From the NCBI GenBank assembly GCA_028583405.1, contig CM053243.1, positions 34,561,420-34,625,419 on the forward strand: a stretch of DNA of 64,000 nucleotides, given 5' to 3'. The notes under the pieces were generated by a model. The model did not search any database, had not been told where the DNA came from, and worked only from the letters and a program-made list of their open reading frames with translations. The position numbers and the translations under genes were made by a program. This stretch comes from Pogonophryne albipinna. Lineage: Eukaryota > Chordata > Actinopteri > Perciformes > Artedidraconidae. Of the stretch, positions 11,219 through 25,518 are shown one piece after another; position 1 is the first letter of the stretch, and each line of letters begins with the position of its first letter.

Positions 11219-12645
11219 ACTGTGGACGTTTTTGTCCATATGGGTCATTTTTCACTTTTCATTTTGCAATAACTTTGGTTGTGTTGCTGCAAACGGCCTG
11301 AATTTTTGTAACAAGGCTATTTTCTCGATCTCTTTTGGAATTCAAATTTCAATTTTTCAAATCGGTCTTTAATTCACTGTGTAACAAATCGACTACGCAA
11401 ATTAGTCATTCGAGACAAAAATGTCCACTGCAAAATACTTTGATAAAAACATTATATTAAAAGGTTTTTTTCACAACGTTTTTGAGTTCAATCTTTAAAG
11501 CAACTTCCGCCCTAATAGAAAATATCAAAAATGTAATCATTTTCAGGATTTTAACCCTTTAAATGCCATTTTGAAAACATGAAACCGCTGGGTTTTTTCA
11601 TGATGAAAACAGAGAAAATGAGTTATTTTCCCAAAAATACATATCTGGGGACTGGCTCTTTTTTTTTTATAACAGTCTTGGATATGTCAAAGATTAGCAA
11701 CAAAATGGATTTTTTTGCATTATTAGTTTTTGCACAAAATCAGATTGAACAAAAAAGTTACAAATTAGTCATTAGGGACAAAAATGTCCACTTCCAAAAA
11801 CTGCTCTAAAATGACAACAGATTAATATTTTTTTAAACTTTTTGGGTTAAATCTTTCAATCAACTTCAGTCCTGATCAAAAATACCAAATGTTAAATTAT
11901 GTTCAGGATTTTAACCCTTGAACTGCCGGTTTGAAAACATGAATTTGCGTTTTCTATGAAAAACATGCACAAAAAGGCAGTTATTTTCCATATAATAAAT
12001 GTTGGGGGGGTTGGCTTTTTTTTTTTTTATCACAGTCTTGGATATGTCAAAGATTAGCAACAACATTTTTTTTTTTGCATTATTAGTTTTTGCACAAAAT
12101 CAGATTGAACAAAAAAAGTTACATATTAGTCATTCGGGACAAAAATGTCCACTTCCAAAAACTGCTCTAAAATGACAACAGATTAATATTTTTTAAAACT
12201 TTTTGGGGTTAAATCTTTCAATCAACTTCAGTCCTGATCAAAAATACCAAATGTTAAATTATGTTCAGGATTTTAACCCTTGAACTGCCAGTTTTAAAAC
12301 ATGAATTTGCGTTTTCTATGAAAAACATGCACAAAAAGGCAGTTATTTTCCATATAATAAATGTTGGGAGGTTCGGCTTCTTTTTTTTTATCACAGTCTT
12401 GGATATGTCAAAGATTAGCAACAACATTTATTTTGGTGGATTATTAGTTTTTGCACAAAATCAGATTGAACAAAAATGTCCCATCCACTCCCATTATAAC
12501 CACATCTTTTGATCTCTCCGCCATACCGGTATAAAATCATGCATTTTGTAATGTCAGGGTTTTATATTGGAGGAAAATAGTTCAATGTGTCCTTTTTACT
12601 GTATATGACCAGATGTGACATTTTACATTGAATTACATGCTTGTC
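11219..12645. repeat. left piggyBac arm: three-plus tandem ~360-bp units
   Basis: Each unit contains GGACAAAAATGTCC, a near-palindrome, and TTAACCCTT (11551, 11911, 12273), echoing the TTAA plus CCCT of the element end. Unit types from outside in are B (GACTGGCTC) then A, A (GGTTGGC/GTTCGGC). About 170 bp next to the tip (11219-11390) is absent from the right arm. Confidence 0.85.
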
Positions 12646-12997
12646 ATGTCTTGGTTTACAGTTTACAGCATTCGCAATTTTCTCCTCATCTCTTTACCTT
12701 TGATGTGTGTGAGAATGTAGGAGTAAGTGTTCTCTCATGGCATTTTGTTTTTCATTTGTGCTGTTTCATGTGTCTTAGAGGTAAACAGAGGTATGATCTT
12801 GACCCAGCTTGACCTTGTTGTTTTGAATTGTTTGGAACTTCAAAGGCTTTGATAATGTCTCTTTAGCATACAAACATACACAGCCATACATGCACTAAGT
12901 CAATAAGCGAACACCTGGCTGCAAAGCCAGATCCATAAATATGTGTAGTTTGGCTGGCTGGTCGTTTCATTCCTGTGATACGCAACAAGCGAGTAAG

Positions 12998-14805
12998 ATG
13001 AAGAGGCGCTTCTCTGTGGAAGAAGCTAGGGATATGGTGATGCAGCCGGCAAACTCCAGCGAGCTGCTTGACTCTTCTTCTGAATCAGAAACAACCTCAG
13101 AAGAAGAATGTGATGTAGAGTTTGTAGTGGAGTCTGATCCTTCTTCTTCTGACCCTTCCACTGAAACTGCAGAGGAAACAGAAGATTCTGGCATTGGGTG
13201 GACATCAAAAAATGGTGAAATCTGGTCTCCCTCTAACAACGACACGCTGCGCTACATTCCCGCTGCCAGAGGTTTGGTTCCAGGGCCCACGCGTTATGCC
13301 ATTACAAGAATTGATGACGTGGAATCCTCCTTCAATTTATTTTTCGCTGCTGAGATCATCAGTAGTATTGTCAACATGACAAACTTGCAGGGGGGATGTT
13401 CGGTGGCAAACTGGAGTGATGTGGATGCCACAGATATTCGTGCATACATCGGTCTCCTGATTTTGGCTGGAGTGTACAAATCGAAGGGCGAATCCACCCG
13501 CAGCCTCTGGGATGACCACAGTGGACGTGCCATCTTCCGTGCCACAATGACCCACACCAAATTCCACCCTCCGGTTTGACGACAAGCTGATGAGACCTTC
13601 CGGTCACAGAGAGGACAAGCTTGCCCCCAACCGCTCTCTCTGGGAGAAGTGGACACATCGCCTTCCGATGCTTTTCAACCCTGGTGAAGATGTGTGTGTG
13701 GATGAGCAGCTTGTCCCCTTCAGAGGCCGCTGCAAATTCCGACAATACATACCAAGCAAGCCAGCAAAGTATGGGCTAAAAATCTGGATCAGCGCTGACG
13801 TTGAAACCTCCTATGCCTGGAAGTGCCAGATTTACACCGGTAAAGCTGCTGGCAGTGCTGCCGAGGTGGGCCAGGGAAAGCGTGTCGTCCTGGAAATGAC
13901 AGAGGGGCTCCAAGGGATCACTGTGACTTGTGACAATTTTTTCACGTCATATGCACTTGTGCAGGAGCTACTAAAGAGGAAAGTGGCCCTTGTCGGAACC
14001 ATCCGAAGAAATAAGCCTGAGCTTCCATCCAAACTCCTGCAGGTGAGGCAGAGAGCAGCCCTCTCCTCTCTTTTTGGTTTTACCAAGAACACCACAGCGG
14101 TGAGCTACATTCCCAAACGGGGGAGAAACGTGCTCCTCCTCAGCAGCAAACACAGGGACCCAGCTGTGATAGAGGAGGAGAAAAGGAAACCTGTGAACAT
14201 TGCAGACTACAACCACTGCAAGGGAGCTGTCGACAACCTAGACAAGGTATGGAGGCATTACCAGTATATAAATAATACATGATACAGTTGTTAATAATTT
14301 AAAAGAATATTTGTATTAATTTTGTATTGGTCTTTTGTAGGTTGTGGGCTCCTACAGCTGCAGGAGGATGACCCATCGGTGGCCACAGGTCCTCTTCCAC
14401 AACATGATAGATGTCTCTGCCTTCAACGCATTTGTGCTTTTTACTGCTGTGGATCCCTCCTGGAAGCAAGCCAAGTCCTTCAGGAGGAGGCTTTTCTTGG
14501 AGGAGTTGGGGAGATCTCTGGTGTCTGCAAAAATCATGCGGAGAAAGCATCCACCTCGTACACCGGCTGCTGTTACCATAGTGGCGGACATACAGGCCTC
14601 TGCAGCTGCCCCTGACACCGGCACAATCGCAAGCGGCTCTGCCCCTGACACCGGCACAACCGCAAGCGGCTCCACAAAAAAGAGGGGACTGTGCTGGATG
14701 TGCACTGGGGAAAAAAAGAAAAGTGCAACCACTTGCATCAGGTGTGAAAAGTTCACCTGCAGAGAGCACCAAATCCCCTGCTGCAGGTTCTGCTGGATGA
14801 ACTGA
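12998..14805 (+). pseudogene. piggyBac transposase, one intron, frameshifted
   Basis: The family excises and reinserts at TTAA. Translation starts best at 12998 (MKRRFSVEEARDMV, the usual start). An acidic N-terminal region of about 70 residues follows, then the catalytic core with aspartates in CVDEQLVPFRG, TVTCDNFFTSY and GAVDNLDK. Between AVDNLDK and VVGSYSC lies a 94-bp phase-0 intron (14247-14340, GT...TTTGTAG). The C-terminus has a cysteine-rich finger (CWMC, CIRCEKFTCREH, CCRFCW), typical of the family. A frame change at about 13565-13570, just before LRFDD, breaks the protein; a few residues also seem missing there. AATAAA at 15005-15010 could be its poly(A) signal. The aspartates, finger and intron are otherwise intact, so the loss looks fairly recent. 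Confidence 0.88.
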
Positions 14806-15091
14806 TCTCTCTCTCTCTCTCGCACGCACATACACACACACACATTATTTGTTATCTCCATCTATCTTACTCCCTCTCTAACACACATACTTGCTCTATC
14901 TTCATCCATCTCTCATTTTATTCAACACACACTCATACATATCATTGTTCTGTTTTGACAATTTGATTTGTTCATGAATGTTGATTGCAGTTTGCTGTTT
15001 GGAAAATAAATGTTGACATTGATACATCTGATGCTGATTTAAAAATGATTTCAGAGAAAGTTGAAAATAGTATTACTTCAGTGTTTTTATA

Positions 15092-17452
15092 GGTCATATA
15101 ATTCAATGGTAAAATTTCACATCTGGTGATATACAGTAAAAGGGACACATTTAACTATTTTCCTCCAATATAAAACCCTGACATTATAAAATGCATGATT
15201 ATATACCGGTATGGCGGAGAGATCAAAATATGTGGTTGTAATGGGAGTGGATGGGACACGAGTGGCTAATGTGTGACTTTTTTGTTTAATCTGATTCTGT
15301 GCAAAAACTAATTATCCACCAAAATCAATGTTGTTGCTAATCTTTGACATATCCAAGACTGTGATAAAAAAAAAAAAGCCGACCCCCCCAACATTTATTA
15401 TATGGAAAATAACTGCCTTTTTGTGCATGTTTTTCATAGAAAACGCAAATTCATGTTTTCAAACTGGCAGTTCAAGGGTTAAAGTCCTGAACATAATTTA
15501 ACATTTGGTATTTTTGATCAGGACTGAAGTTGATTGAAAGATTTAACCCCAAAAAGTTAAAAAAAATATTAATCTGTCATTTTAGAGCAGTTTTTGGAAG
15601 TGGACATTTTTGTCCCGAATGACTAATTTGTAACTTTTTTGTTCAATCTGATTTTGTGCAAAAACTAATAATGCAAAAAAATAAATGTTGTTGCTAATCT
15701 TTGACATATCCAAGACTGTGATAAAAAAAAAAAAGCCGACCCCCCCAACATTTATTTTATGGAAAATAACTGCCTTTTTGTGCATGTTTTTCATAGAAAA
15801 CGCAAATTCATGTTTTCAAACTGGCAGTTCAAGGGTTAAAGTCCTGAACATAATTTAACATTTGGTATTTTTGATCAGGACTGAAGTTGATTGAAAGATT
15901 TAACCCCAAAAAGTTAAAAAAATTAATCTGTTGTCATTTTAGAGCAGTTTTTGGAAGTGGACATTTTTGTCCCGAATGACTAATTTGTAACTTTTTTGTT
16001 CAATCTGATTTTGGGCAAAAACTAATAATGCAAAAAAATCAATTTTGTTGCTAATCTTTGACATATCCAAGACTGTTATAAAAAAAAAGAGCCATTCCCC
16101 AGATATGTATTTTTGGGAAAATAACTAATTTTCTCTGTTTTCATCATGAAAAAAACCAGCAGTTTCATGTTTTCAAAATGGCATTTAAAGGGTTAAAATC
16201 CTGAAAATGATTACATTTTTGGTATTTTCTATTAGGGTGGAAGTTGCTTTAAAGATTGAACCGAAAAAAGTTGTGAAAAAAAACTTTTAATATAATGTTT
16301 TTATTAAAGTCTTTTGCAGTGGACATTTTTGTCTCGAATGACTAATTCGACTTTTTTGTTTAATCTGATTCTGTGCAAAAACTAATTATCCACCAAAATC
16401 AATGTTGTTGCTAATCTTTGACATATCCAAGACTGTGATAAAAAAAAAAAAGCCGACCCCCCCAACATTTATTATATGGAAAATAACTGCCTTTTTGTGC
16501 ATGTTTTTCATAGAAAACGCAAATTCATGTTTTCAAACTGGCAGTTCAAGGGTTAAAGTCCTGAACATAATTTAACATTTGGTATTTTTGATCAGGACTG
16601 AAGTTGATTGAAAGATTTAACCCCAAAAAGTTAAAAAAAATATTAATCTGTTGTCATTTTAGAGCAGTTTTTGGAAGTGGACATTTTTGTCCCGAATGGC
16701 TAATTTGTAACTTTTTTGTTCAATCTGATTTTGTGCAAAAACTAATAATGCAAAAAAATAAATGTTGTTGCTAATCTTTGACATATCCAAGACTGTGATA
16801 AAAAAAAAAAAGCCGACCCCCCCAACATTTATTTTATGGAAAATAACTGCCTTTTTGTGCATGTTTTTCATAGAAAACGCAAATTCATGTTTTCAAACTG
16901 GCAGTTCAAGGGTTAAAGTCCTGAACATAATTTAACATTTGGTATTTTTGATCAGGACTGAAGTTGATTGAAAGATTTAACCCCAAAAAGTTAAAAAAAT
17001 TAATCTGTTGTCATTTTAGAGCAGTTTTTGGAAGTGGACATTTTTGTCCCGAATGACTAATTTGTAACTTTTTTGTTCAATCTGATTTTGGGCAAAAACT
17101 AATAATGCAAAAAAATCAATTTTGTTGCTAATCTTTGACATATCCAAGACTGTTATAAAAAAAAAGAGCCAGTCCCCAGATATGTATTTTTGGGAAAATA
17201 ACTAATTTTCTCTGTTTTCATCATGAAAAAAACCAGCAGTTTCATGTTTTCAAAATGGCATTTAAAGGGTTAAAATCCTGAAAATGATTACATTTTTGGT
17301 ATTTTCTATTAGGGTGGAAGTTGCTTTAAAGATTGAACCGAAAAAAGTTGTGAAAAAAAACTTAATATAATGTTTTTATTAAAGTCTTTTGCAGTGGACA
17401 TTTTTGTCTCGAATGACTAATTTGCGTAGTCCAATCGAATGATACCGGAGGG
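15092..17452. repeat. right piggyBac arm: six ~360-bp units in A-A-B-A-A-B order
   Basis: Inverted relative to the left arm. GGACATTTTTGTC recurs at 15602, 15959, 16321, 16679, 17036 and 17396, a spacing of 357-362. Units with GCCGACCCCCC (type A) and with AGAGCCA...CCCCAGATATG (type B) alternate A-A-B twice. The second block repeats the first at an offset of about 1074 bp. Confidence 0.88.
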
Positions 17453-17456
17453 TTAA

Positions 17457-19400
17457 AAAAAAAAGGTAAAAAACATCATCATCGCACATTCTGAACATAT
17501 TTACACCTCAAGAAATCCACACAGCATCTTTCTCTCCCTGTCCCGGTGATATTATTCTTTTCAGCATTTGGGAATTATTGAGGTTGTCTCCAATAAAAGG
17601 ATTTCACAGGATTTGTATACATTACCCACTGATGGTGATGTGTGAACAAATGTTAGCGAAGATTCTTTTAAAATATTATTGTGTGTTCTTACCATAAAAT
17701 ACAAGCACATCAATATTTCAAAAATACATTTCATTTACCCTTATTTATGTCATGTTATCTTACTTGAGACAGAAATGAATAATTTAGCAGCAGATACATG
17801 ATTGGATTTGGACCGCAGAAACAGCTCCAGAATTGCAGGCCTGGCATATGAAAGACAGTTTTGTTGCATAACAACATCTGGCAGTGCCGCTGTCAGCTTT
17901 GTTGAGCTGTCTGACAGGAGATGTTAGCATCCTGCCATCCTGCCTGCTGTACAGTACACGTAGGCAGTCTGCTAGCTGGCAGGAGCTGTCTCTCATCATA
18001 CCAACCAATCATCCTGTAATCAAGAGCAGCGTGCCATGGTCCTCAATGGATAAAAGCAAAAATGGTCTTTGTTCACATTTTTCATATGACAGCAATATTG
18101 CACAGTAAAAATAAACTGAACTTTGGACAACTTTTCTGATAATGGCTTTTTACCAGCAGAAAATAAAGATACAAGGTGAGACACTGCAGGTACAAACAAA
18201 TAGATGTTCATGCACTGGTTGGTTTTAAGAGTTTGGGGTGTCTGGATCTACTGCGCAGTTAAAGGCCTTACATGTTCTATAAGGATAGCCAAAACACAGA
18301 TAGACATTTTAAACAAATGCAATTTTTTGTAAAAATTCCATTAAAAAAATGATCTGTAGAACAGCCGATCTCTGCTCTAATCCCACTGCTTAAAACCTAA
18401 ACCCCTTTAAAGTAACAAACAAAAAAAAGTAGTCACAGCACAGAAGGATGCGTAATTAAGTCGATTATTTGTTTATATATCATTTATAATCAGTAATATT
18501 TTTGTATATCAATTTTGACATTGCTTAATTTTGTATGTATAATAATTCTCATGTAAACATTTTGTATTATTGTTTTACACATTCGAAATAAATCGAGTCA
18601 AATCAAGGTAACAACCTCTCAAGCCGGCTGGCTTCAGAGAGTTGAACTGAGGTATGGAAACTAAGAACACCATATGTGGTAATTGTACAGCTAATATAAC
18701 ACAACACATTAGTTGTATTTCCTTTAACTGGTGGATATAGAGTTGCTCCGGGGAGGGGGGGTTGAGATGCACAGGCTGCAGTGGAGACGCTGCGCACAGC
18801 TGATCGACAGCTGGGACACAAACCACCAAATACAAACACATAATTCAGATCCAGTCGTCATGACTCCACTCCGGAGGGATTCCCCGATCATTTCTTACAG
18901 TTTCTCATCATGGGGGGGTCTCCTGTCCCCGGTACAAACACACTGCCTGAGGAAGGCTATGTGTATTTTTTTTGTCATTAACCTTTTTCGGACCACTTAT
19001 TTATTTATTTTGGTGACGATCCGACCTCCATGCTGCTACTCTGGTTCAAACTGCATCCACCAAACAATATGATTTATATCGACCTCCCCAAAATAACCAG
19101 AATCTGACACGGTGTGAGATGTCTTTTTTAGCTGTTCTGTCGTAATTTCCTGCGATCTCCTTCATAAAGTCAGTCAGAATGAATGAATGGGCGTTTCTTT
19201 GACTATTTATAGGCAAATCTGGGCGTTACGTGAAGCCCGCAAAAGCTGCACCGCATTTCGAGTTGATTGTGATTTATAAAAGGGAAACAGGCGAAGGAAG
19301 TGCTATACGCACTTTCCTCGCCGGTACGCAATTTTTTGTGAATCGGAACATGTCGGAACATTTCTGTACCTATTTTTTTGCTTTGTACTACGTAAGCAAC
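17457..19400. other. no recognised gene
   Basis: Nearly 2 kb of unremarkable sequence. Short open frames are present but none has a recognisable motif or splice context. AAATAAATCGAGTC near 18585 may be an old retroposon tail. Confidence 0.5.
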
Positions 19401-19414
19401 CTTCCCACGTGAGT

Positions 19415-19847
19415 CCATGGATGTATAATAAGAACTGGATACAGCGTGGGAGGCGGGGCCTCATTCATTCCTATGAGAGCTGCTCATTAGCGCATGATGA
19501 TAAAGTGGCCCAACTTTTGAGAGAGTGAAACGTCACAGATTACCCGGCATGCCTGAGAAGTACCCCTATGTGCGCTCATAGCGCATGCGCAACTTTAACC
19601 AAAATGCTCGTTCACATCAAGCACGTCAATTTGCGTACACGTAACAGCACCGCACGTTCATGACAGCATGGTAATGATTTGTTATTATGATGGATTTGAT
19701 ATTAACGAGGCGGCAGTTAGCAGCTAGCGGCTAGCTAGTCATTATGCTAATGTACACATCAATCGTTATGTACTTATATTACGCTGTAACAGGATCTAGT
19801 GATATCCAAGCAACAGAGCTTCATTTAGCATGAAAGAATGATTGCAC

Positions 19848-19896
<49 letters not shown>

Positions 19897-20070
19897 TTAT
19901 AATAAGTAATATTAACTTTATTTAATACAACATTTACGGTACAAGATGTAATCATACAGCCCATGTTGTATGATAATGGATTATAGCAAACATGTGCAAT
20001 ATATCCATTATTACAGCTCCGTGGGATGGCAGTAAGACGATATGGGTCCGTTCTTATTGTGCATCCATGG
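19415..20070. mobile_element. probable non-autonomous DNA element with ~21-bp inverted ends
   Basis: CCATGGATGTATAATAAGAA at 19415 is matched inverted at 20050-20070 with two mismatches. The interior has a (TA)n tract (19853-19894). Target duplications were not clear, so the family is unassigned. Confidence 0.5.
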
Positions 20071-20802
20071 GTAAAGATAAACGCAACTCACATTGGTTTC
20101 TCAAACAGCATCTCTGTAAACTACGTGTATTGTATTCCCTGAATTTCACTCTCTGCCTTTAGCGGCTCGTTGTAGCTCCAATAGCTCCAGCCCCCACCCT
20201 TCCTGTGAGCACAGTGTGCTCTGATTGGTCGGGACACGTAACATGAACGTGCCGGGCGGCGCGGTCCCGTTGGTTAGATGCACGTTCATAATGCAGAGGG
20301 AAATAACTCTCAGAATAACGTTATTAGCACATTTTTACAACTTGAGGAACGAATGTTTTTAATAAGGGCTATACAAGTGTTCATACTGGGTAGTTTATTT
20401 AGTTTAAAAAAAATTATCCAACGATCTACAGACCACTCTTTCCCCATGTAAGTCAATGGGAAAAAGTGTTTCCGGGCCTGGCAATGTTGGAGCAGATATC
20501 TCTGCTCCGCGCCGATCCTATATGAGTTTGTTTTAAAAGAAGGAAAACTCAAAACAGCCAGGATAGGGGTTAAACAATAATCTGCTTTAATGGTAAACAC
20601 AACACAATACACCATACAGAGCACTCTGCAACAGTACTCCGGGCTCAATTCTTACCACCGGGTGATATACGTACCACGACAGCCAGTCAGGAAGAGAGCA
20701 TTGAGCATAAGAATGTTACAGTATTTATACACATAAGCGGGGAGGAGTTTTGGCCGGTTTGCCTAGGCAATGAGTCAGCAGTTTGTTGATTCCATCACCT
20801 TA

Positions 20803-20921
<119 letters not shown>

Positions 20922-21093
20922 TACCCTTAGGCAGTCCCACAGTCATGCTTTGGAGTTATATAATTTCACAGACAGAGGACTCTTTAACAGAACGCACACA
21001 CATTCCCCCTAAAACATCTTTAACATACACATCTGTTTAAACCAATTATTCCAAAATGTGGAGAAAATGTAGTACTTATAACATGAAAAAACA

Positions 21094-21183
21094 GATAGAA
21101 ATCAATAAAACACAAACACCGGTATTGCTCAGCATAATGATAGAAATCAATAAAACACAAACACTGGTATTGCTCAGCATAAT
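21094..21183 (+). repeat. 45-bp tandem duplication
   Basis: Two head-to-tail copies starting GATAGAAATCAATAAAACAC, with one difference seen (CCGG versus CTGG). Confidence 0.9.
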
Positions 21184-22028
21184 GAATACACACATCTCAT
21201 CCTGCAGTCCCTCGTAAATGTCACATGTCTTTCTCTATGAAAGCCATATTTGTTGGGGTTTACCAGTCATCATCTCATGACCTCCTCAGGACCAGCTAAC
21301 CAACAAAGCTTAACTGTTCCTATACCCTAAGGCCATCTCTGAACTTCCCTTCCACTCCGAAGTCAGTTCACCCAGAATCACAAGGACCATTGTCTCTCTA
21401 ATTGTGTGTGACCCAATCGTCTCCTGCTCTTTAGGAGTCTTGAAATGAACGCACATACATTTCTCTCATTAATTTAAGCTTCCAGATTTATACAGAAAAC
21501 TCTTACAGACAATCTACTGAGTTCTGCCCTTGAAAGCCCAAAATGACTTTCTGAAACACTTATCAATGGGTAATTATTTTACTTAAAGCAGAGGTCACAG
21601 ATTGTCCTGTATCCTTACCTACTCACAAAATAGCCAAAAAACCACCTCCTGATTATTAACAAGTCAAGTGGAAGAAAAGACCATTTGCGCTAAATGTACT
21701 TCTACTAAAAATGGGACTTCATTATAGGAACATCAATGTAAAAAACCTCTCTATGATTAAGAGGAAAAACTTGACTTGTCCATCCAAGTTTTAATACACA
21801 TATATTAGATGACATTAAAAATGAATATACCAGAAATACGCTGTATCAAACTTTCTGCCATAACACTTTACTTCAATTCTTCAGCAACCAAACGGAAGTG
21901 TAGTACCGCCGTTTGGCCAGCACGAATATTTTCATCTGAGTCCGGCGCACTTCCTGGGGGCTTGCGTGAGTCCTACGCACGGCGTTATAAATGAGGCCCC
22001 AGCTGTTTTAGCGCAGTTCTCCAGTGAA

Positions 22029-22049
22029 GGGGGGGGGGGGGGGGGGGGG
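22029..22049 (+). repeat. poly-G run of 21
   Basis: An uninterrupted run of 21 G, a potential G-quadruplex former and a likely sequencing or assembly weak point. Confidence 0.95.
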
Positions 22050-22106
22050 AGTCTCCCTCCGCAGCCAGTTGGCGTATTTTTTTTGGCACAATTCCGTTGT
22101 ACAGAC

Positions 22107-22975
22107 CAGAGATGGGGTCGTTACTAAAAAAGTAATATATTACATATTACATATTACTTAAAAAAAAAAGTAATATATTACACTACTTCGTTACTCTCTA
22201 CATAAAGTAACTCGTTACTTTACTCGTTACTTTACTCGCAGGGCCGGCCCGCCCCTCCCTACAGGCAGATCACGCAGACTGCGGCGCACCTACAGTGTAA
22301 GCGCGCCACAGTTTTGCCTCTGCGAGACTCCACTTGCATCCTCAATTACTATTGCATTAAGGAAGACATAACACAAGTCTTTCTTTTTAGATGCTCTAAA
22401 ATAGGCTACCAGCCTACCACAACAAGCTAACAGTCTGTGAAACGTCAAGACACTAATTAATGAAACCAGTTCAAGACGCATTATTCTTATCATTCTTTAT
22501 GAGCGCAGTAACGGTAAGGTATCTAATTACTTATTTATTTAGTATTCCATAACTTAGTAACAGAGATGGTCAAACTAAAGTGGTAGAGACATGGCAGAAT
22601 TCCTACAATGAAGCGGGACATTGAACTGTTCACCCGTGAGAGGGCGATCAACAAAAGAGAGCGAGCGGCCCCGTTGAGGGAGTTTACAGATGAAAAGACT
22701 CAGCCATGTTTACGCAGCACTGCACGTGGAGATGTGGTCTCGCATATCGCGCAGATTACATAGGCCTACATGTATATAAACCTGCGGCGGAAACCCCTCT
22801 TGTCTGTCAGTGAGTGTGATTATTTTATAAAAGTAACGAAGTAACGCGTGTCGGGGCAATGTTAGTAACTGTAGTGTGATTACTGAATTATAAACACGTT
22901 ACACTACTCCGTTACCGACAAAAGTAATATTATTACAGTAACGCGTTACTTTGTAACGCGTTACACCCAACTCTG
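22107..22975. mobile_element. hAT-type non-autonomous element (GTAACGCGTTAC family)
   Basis: The 869-bp element starts CAGAGATGGGGTCGTTAC and ends GTTACACCCAACTCTG. It is flanked by the exact 8-bp repeat GTACAGAC (22099-22106, 22976-22983). Many GTTACTTT and AACGCGTTAC words fill both ends. No open frame of note. Confidence 0.92.
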
Positions 22976-23516
22976 GTACAGACTGACGTTAACAGCAGCC
23001 CTGTCTGTGCACACGGAGACCGACTCTGTCGTCCGGTGATCTAACCGCCTTCTGGAAAAGCTTCACAAGTACGTCGGTACGCAAATGCGCTTTGTGACAC
23101 AAGTGCTGGTACGCATTTCAGATTACGCCTGGACTACAGCAAAAGTATTCTCCGTCAGGACTTCCTGCAACAACACCACGCCGTTATCTTGATTCTGATT
23201 GGCCAGAAGACATTATCAAAGATGCTCTATTGAGAAGACGATCACTACGTGACAAAAGTTTTCAAAACCGTTTCTGGTCTTCGGTATTTCCAGACAAGAG
23301 GCTACTGAAATCAATCTTACTAACTGCCGTCTGTGCAATTATCGGCGCGAGTTGGCGGACTTTATTTTGTTTACTTTAACATAATTTTTCAAGGTGGGGC
23401 TAAGCCATTTCTTGGTATGGGTGTAGCCTACCCCAGCCATACCCTGGCGCTGCCACTGGTGGGATGTATGGGGCGGGCCATTCTGCACATGCGTTAAATG
23501 CGTTAAATATTTTAAC

Positions 23517-24474
<958 letters not shown>

Positions 24475-24599
24475 TTTTGATATCACTTAATTATACGTTT
24501 AATACATTTAACCTCTTAAGCCCGAGGGTCCCCCCAGTGGAACCCTCCCACCGTTTTTTTATGAGACTATGTCTCAGGGCTTCTTAACATTTATGAAAC

Positions 24600-25250
24600 T
24601 ATTAATGTTCCATACCCTTTTAACGCTAAGAAACTCAGCTAACTGACAATGTGAACCATTTTTAGCTAAAAGAAACACAAGAGTAATACCAAGCCTTTGA
24701 ATTAGCATGGAGAGAAAAAATGCTAACTAATGCTAACGGAATTTTGCACAGCACTCACGGTAGAAATGCCCTTATTACTATCTTAACTGCACAAACAAGA
24801 TATCCGATTAAAGCTGAGACTCCACAGATTCCAGACATGTAATATCATCACTGTACGACCCCGAATTGCGGAGCTATCAGCCAGAAAAGAGAAAGTAAAC
24901 AACATCCGGTTTAAAAAGTATTACAATAATTTCGTCTTACCTTTTTTGATTTGTGATCAAAAGTTGTGTTCACCGGAATAAAAACACCGCTCAAGGTTAA
25001 TCCAATGTCTTTGTGTCACGTAGACATTTTGACTGATAATCCTTCATCATATTTATGGCAATATACTGGGTATAAAGTTTTGCCGTCCAGGCGTGCACTT
25101 TCAGATATGCTTTGTTCGCTTCTCTATTACGTCCGCTATGGTAATGTTTACGTGGATTTGGGAACTGCCCATCGATTCTATTGGTTCTGATGGTTAAGAA
25201 AAAGGTGTAAATCACACGAATCGACCAATGGGTTCCAGAGATATGGTCCT
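24600..25250. other. no recognised gene
   Basis: Inside the TTAA-flanked region, with ATGCTAACTAATGCTAAC-like short repeats near 24720. No supported coding region. Confidence 0.4.
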
Positions 25251-25254
25251 GCGT

Positions 25255-25518
25255 AAAGTATAAAGAATGCCAGCCAGTTTAAGTACATTACGCAGCCGAC
25301 TTCATTTATTGTTTACTACGTAACCGCAGGCATTGCAGCAGAACCCAGAGCGCACGGAGCACAGAGCGGACAGCAGATAACGGAATTGCAGTTTTATTGC
25401 TTATAGATTATCAGAACATTTCAAAGGGGACACAGCCACATTGGATATTAACCTATGGATTAACTACATCATCGTTTTAATGCCATTGAAGACCAGTTTA
25501 GACCAGACAAAGAGGAAG
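25255..25518 (+). promoter_or_regulatory. possible promoter and first exon
   Basis: GTATAAAG at about 25257 could be a TATA box. About 260 bases downstream, AGAGGAAG|GTAAGCC (donor at 25519) is a strong splice donor. An ATG at 25480 opens 13 codons (MPLKTSLDQTKRK) up to that donor. No second exon was identified, because the foldback element begins 640 bp downstream. If real, it may have been the first exon of the outer TTAA element's gene. Confidence 0.3.

Larger units (their letters stand above)
11207..17452. mobile_element. piggyBac-family transposon with giant repeat-built inverted arms
   Basis: The ends are the perfect 13-bp inverted repeat CCCTCCGGTATCA. TTAA lies outside both (11203-11206, 17453-17456), the piggyBac target. 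The length is 6246 bp. A piggyBac transposase pseudogene lies in the middle, between two long arms (about 11207-12645 and 15092-17452) that are inverted copies of each other made of ~360-bp tandem units. Confidence 0.93.

Noticed and set aside
12900..14860. A domesticated, host-useful piggyBac-derived (PGBD) gene
   Set aside because: It still has TTAA flanks, perfect ends and a frameshift, so it is a decayed transposon and not an exapted gene.
11579..16871. Recurring ~70-residue frames in the piggyBac arms
   Set aside because: They repeat because the ~360-bp units repeat, and are shadows of non-coding subterminal DNA with poly-F stretches from T runs.
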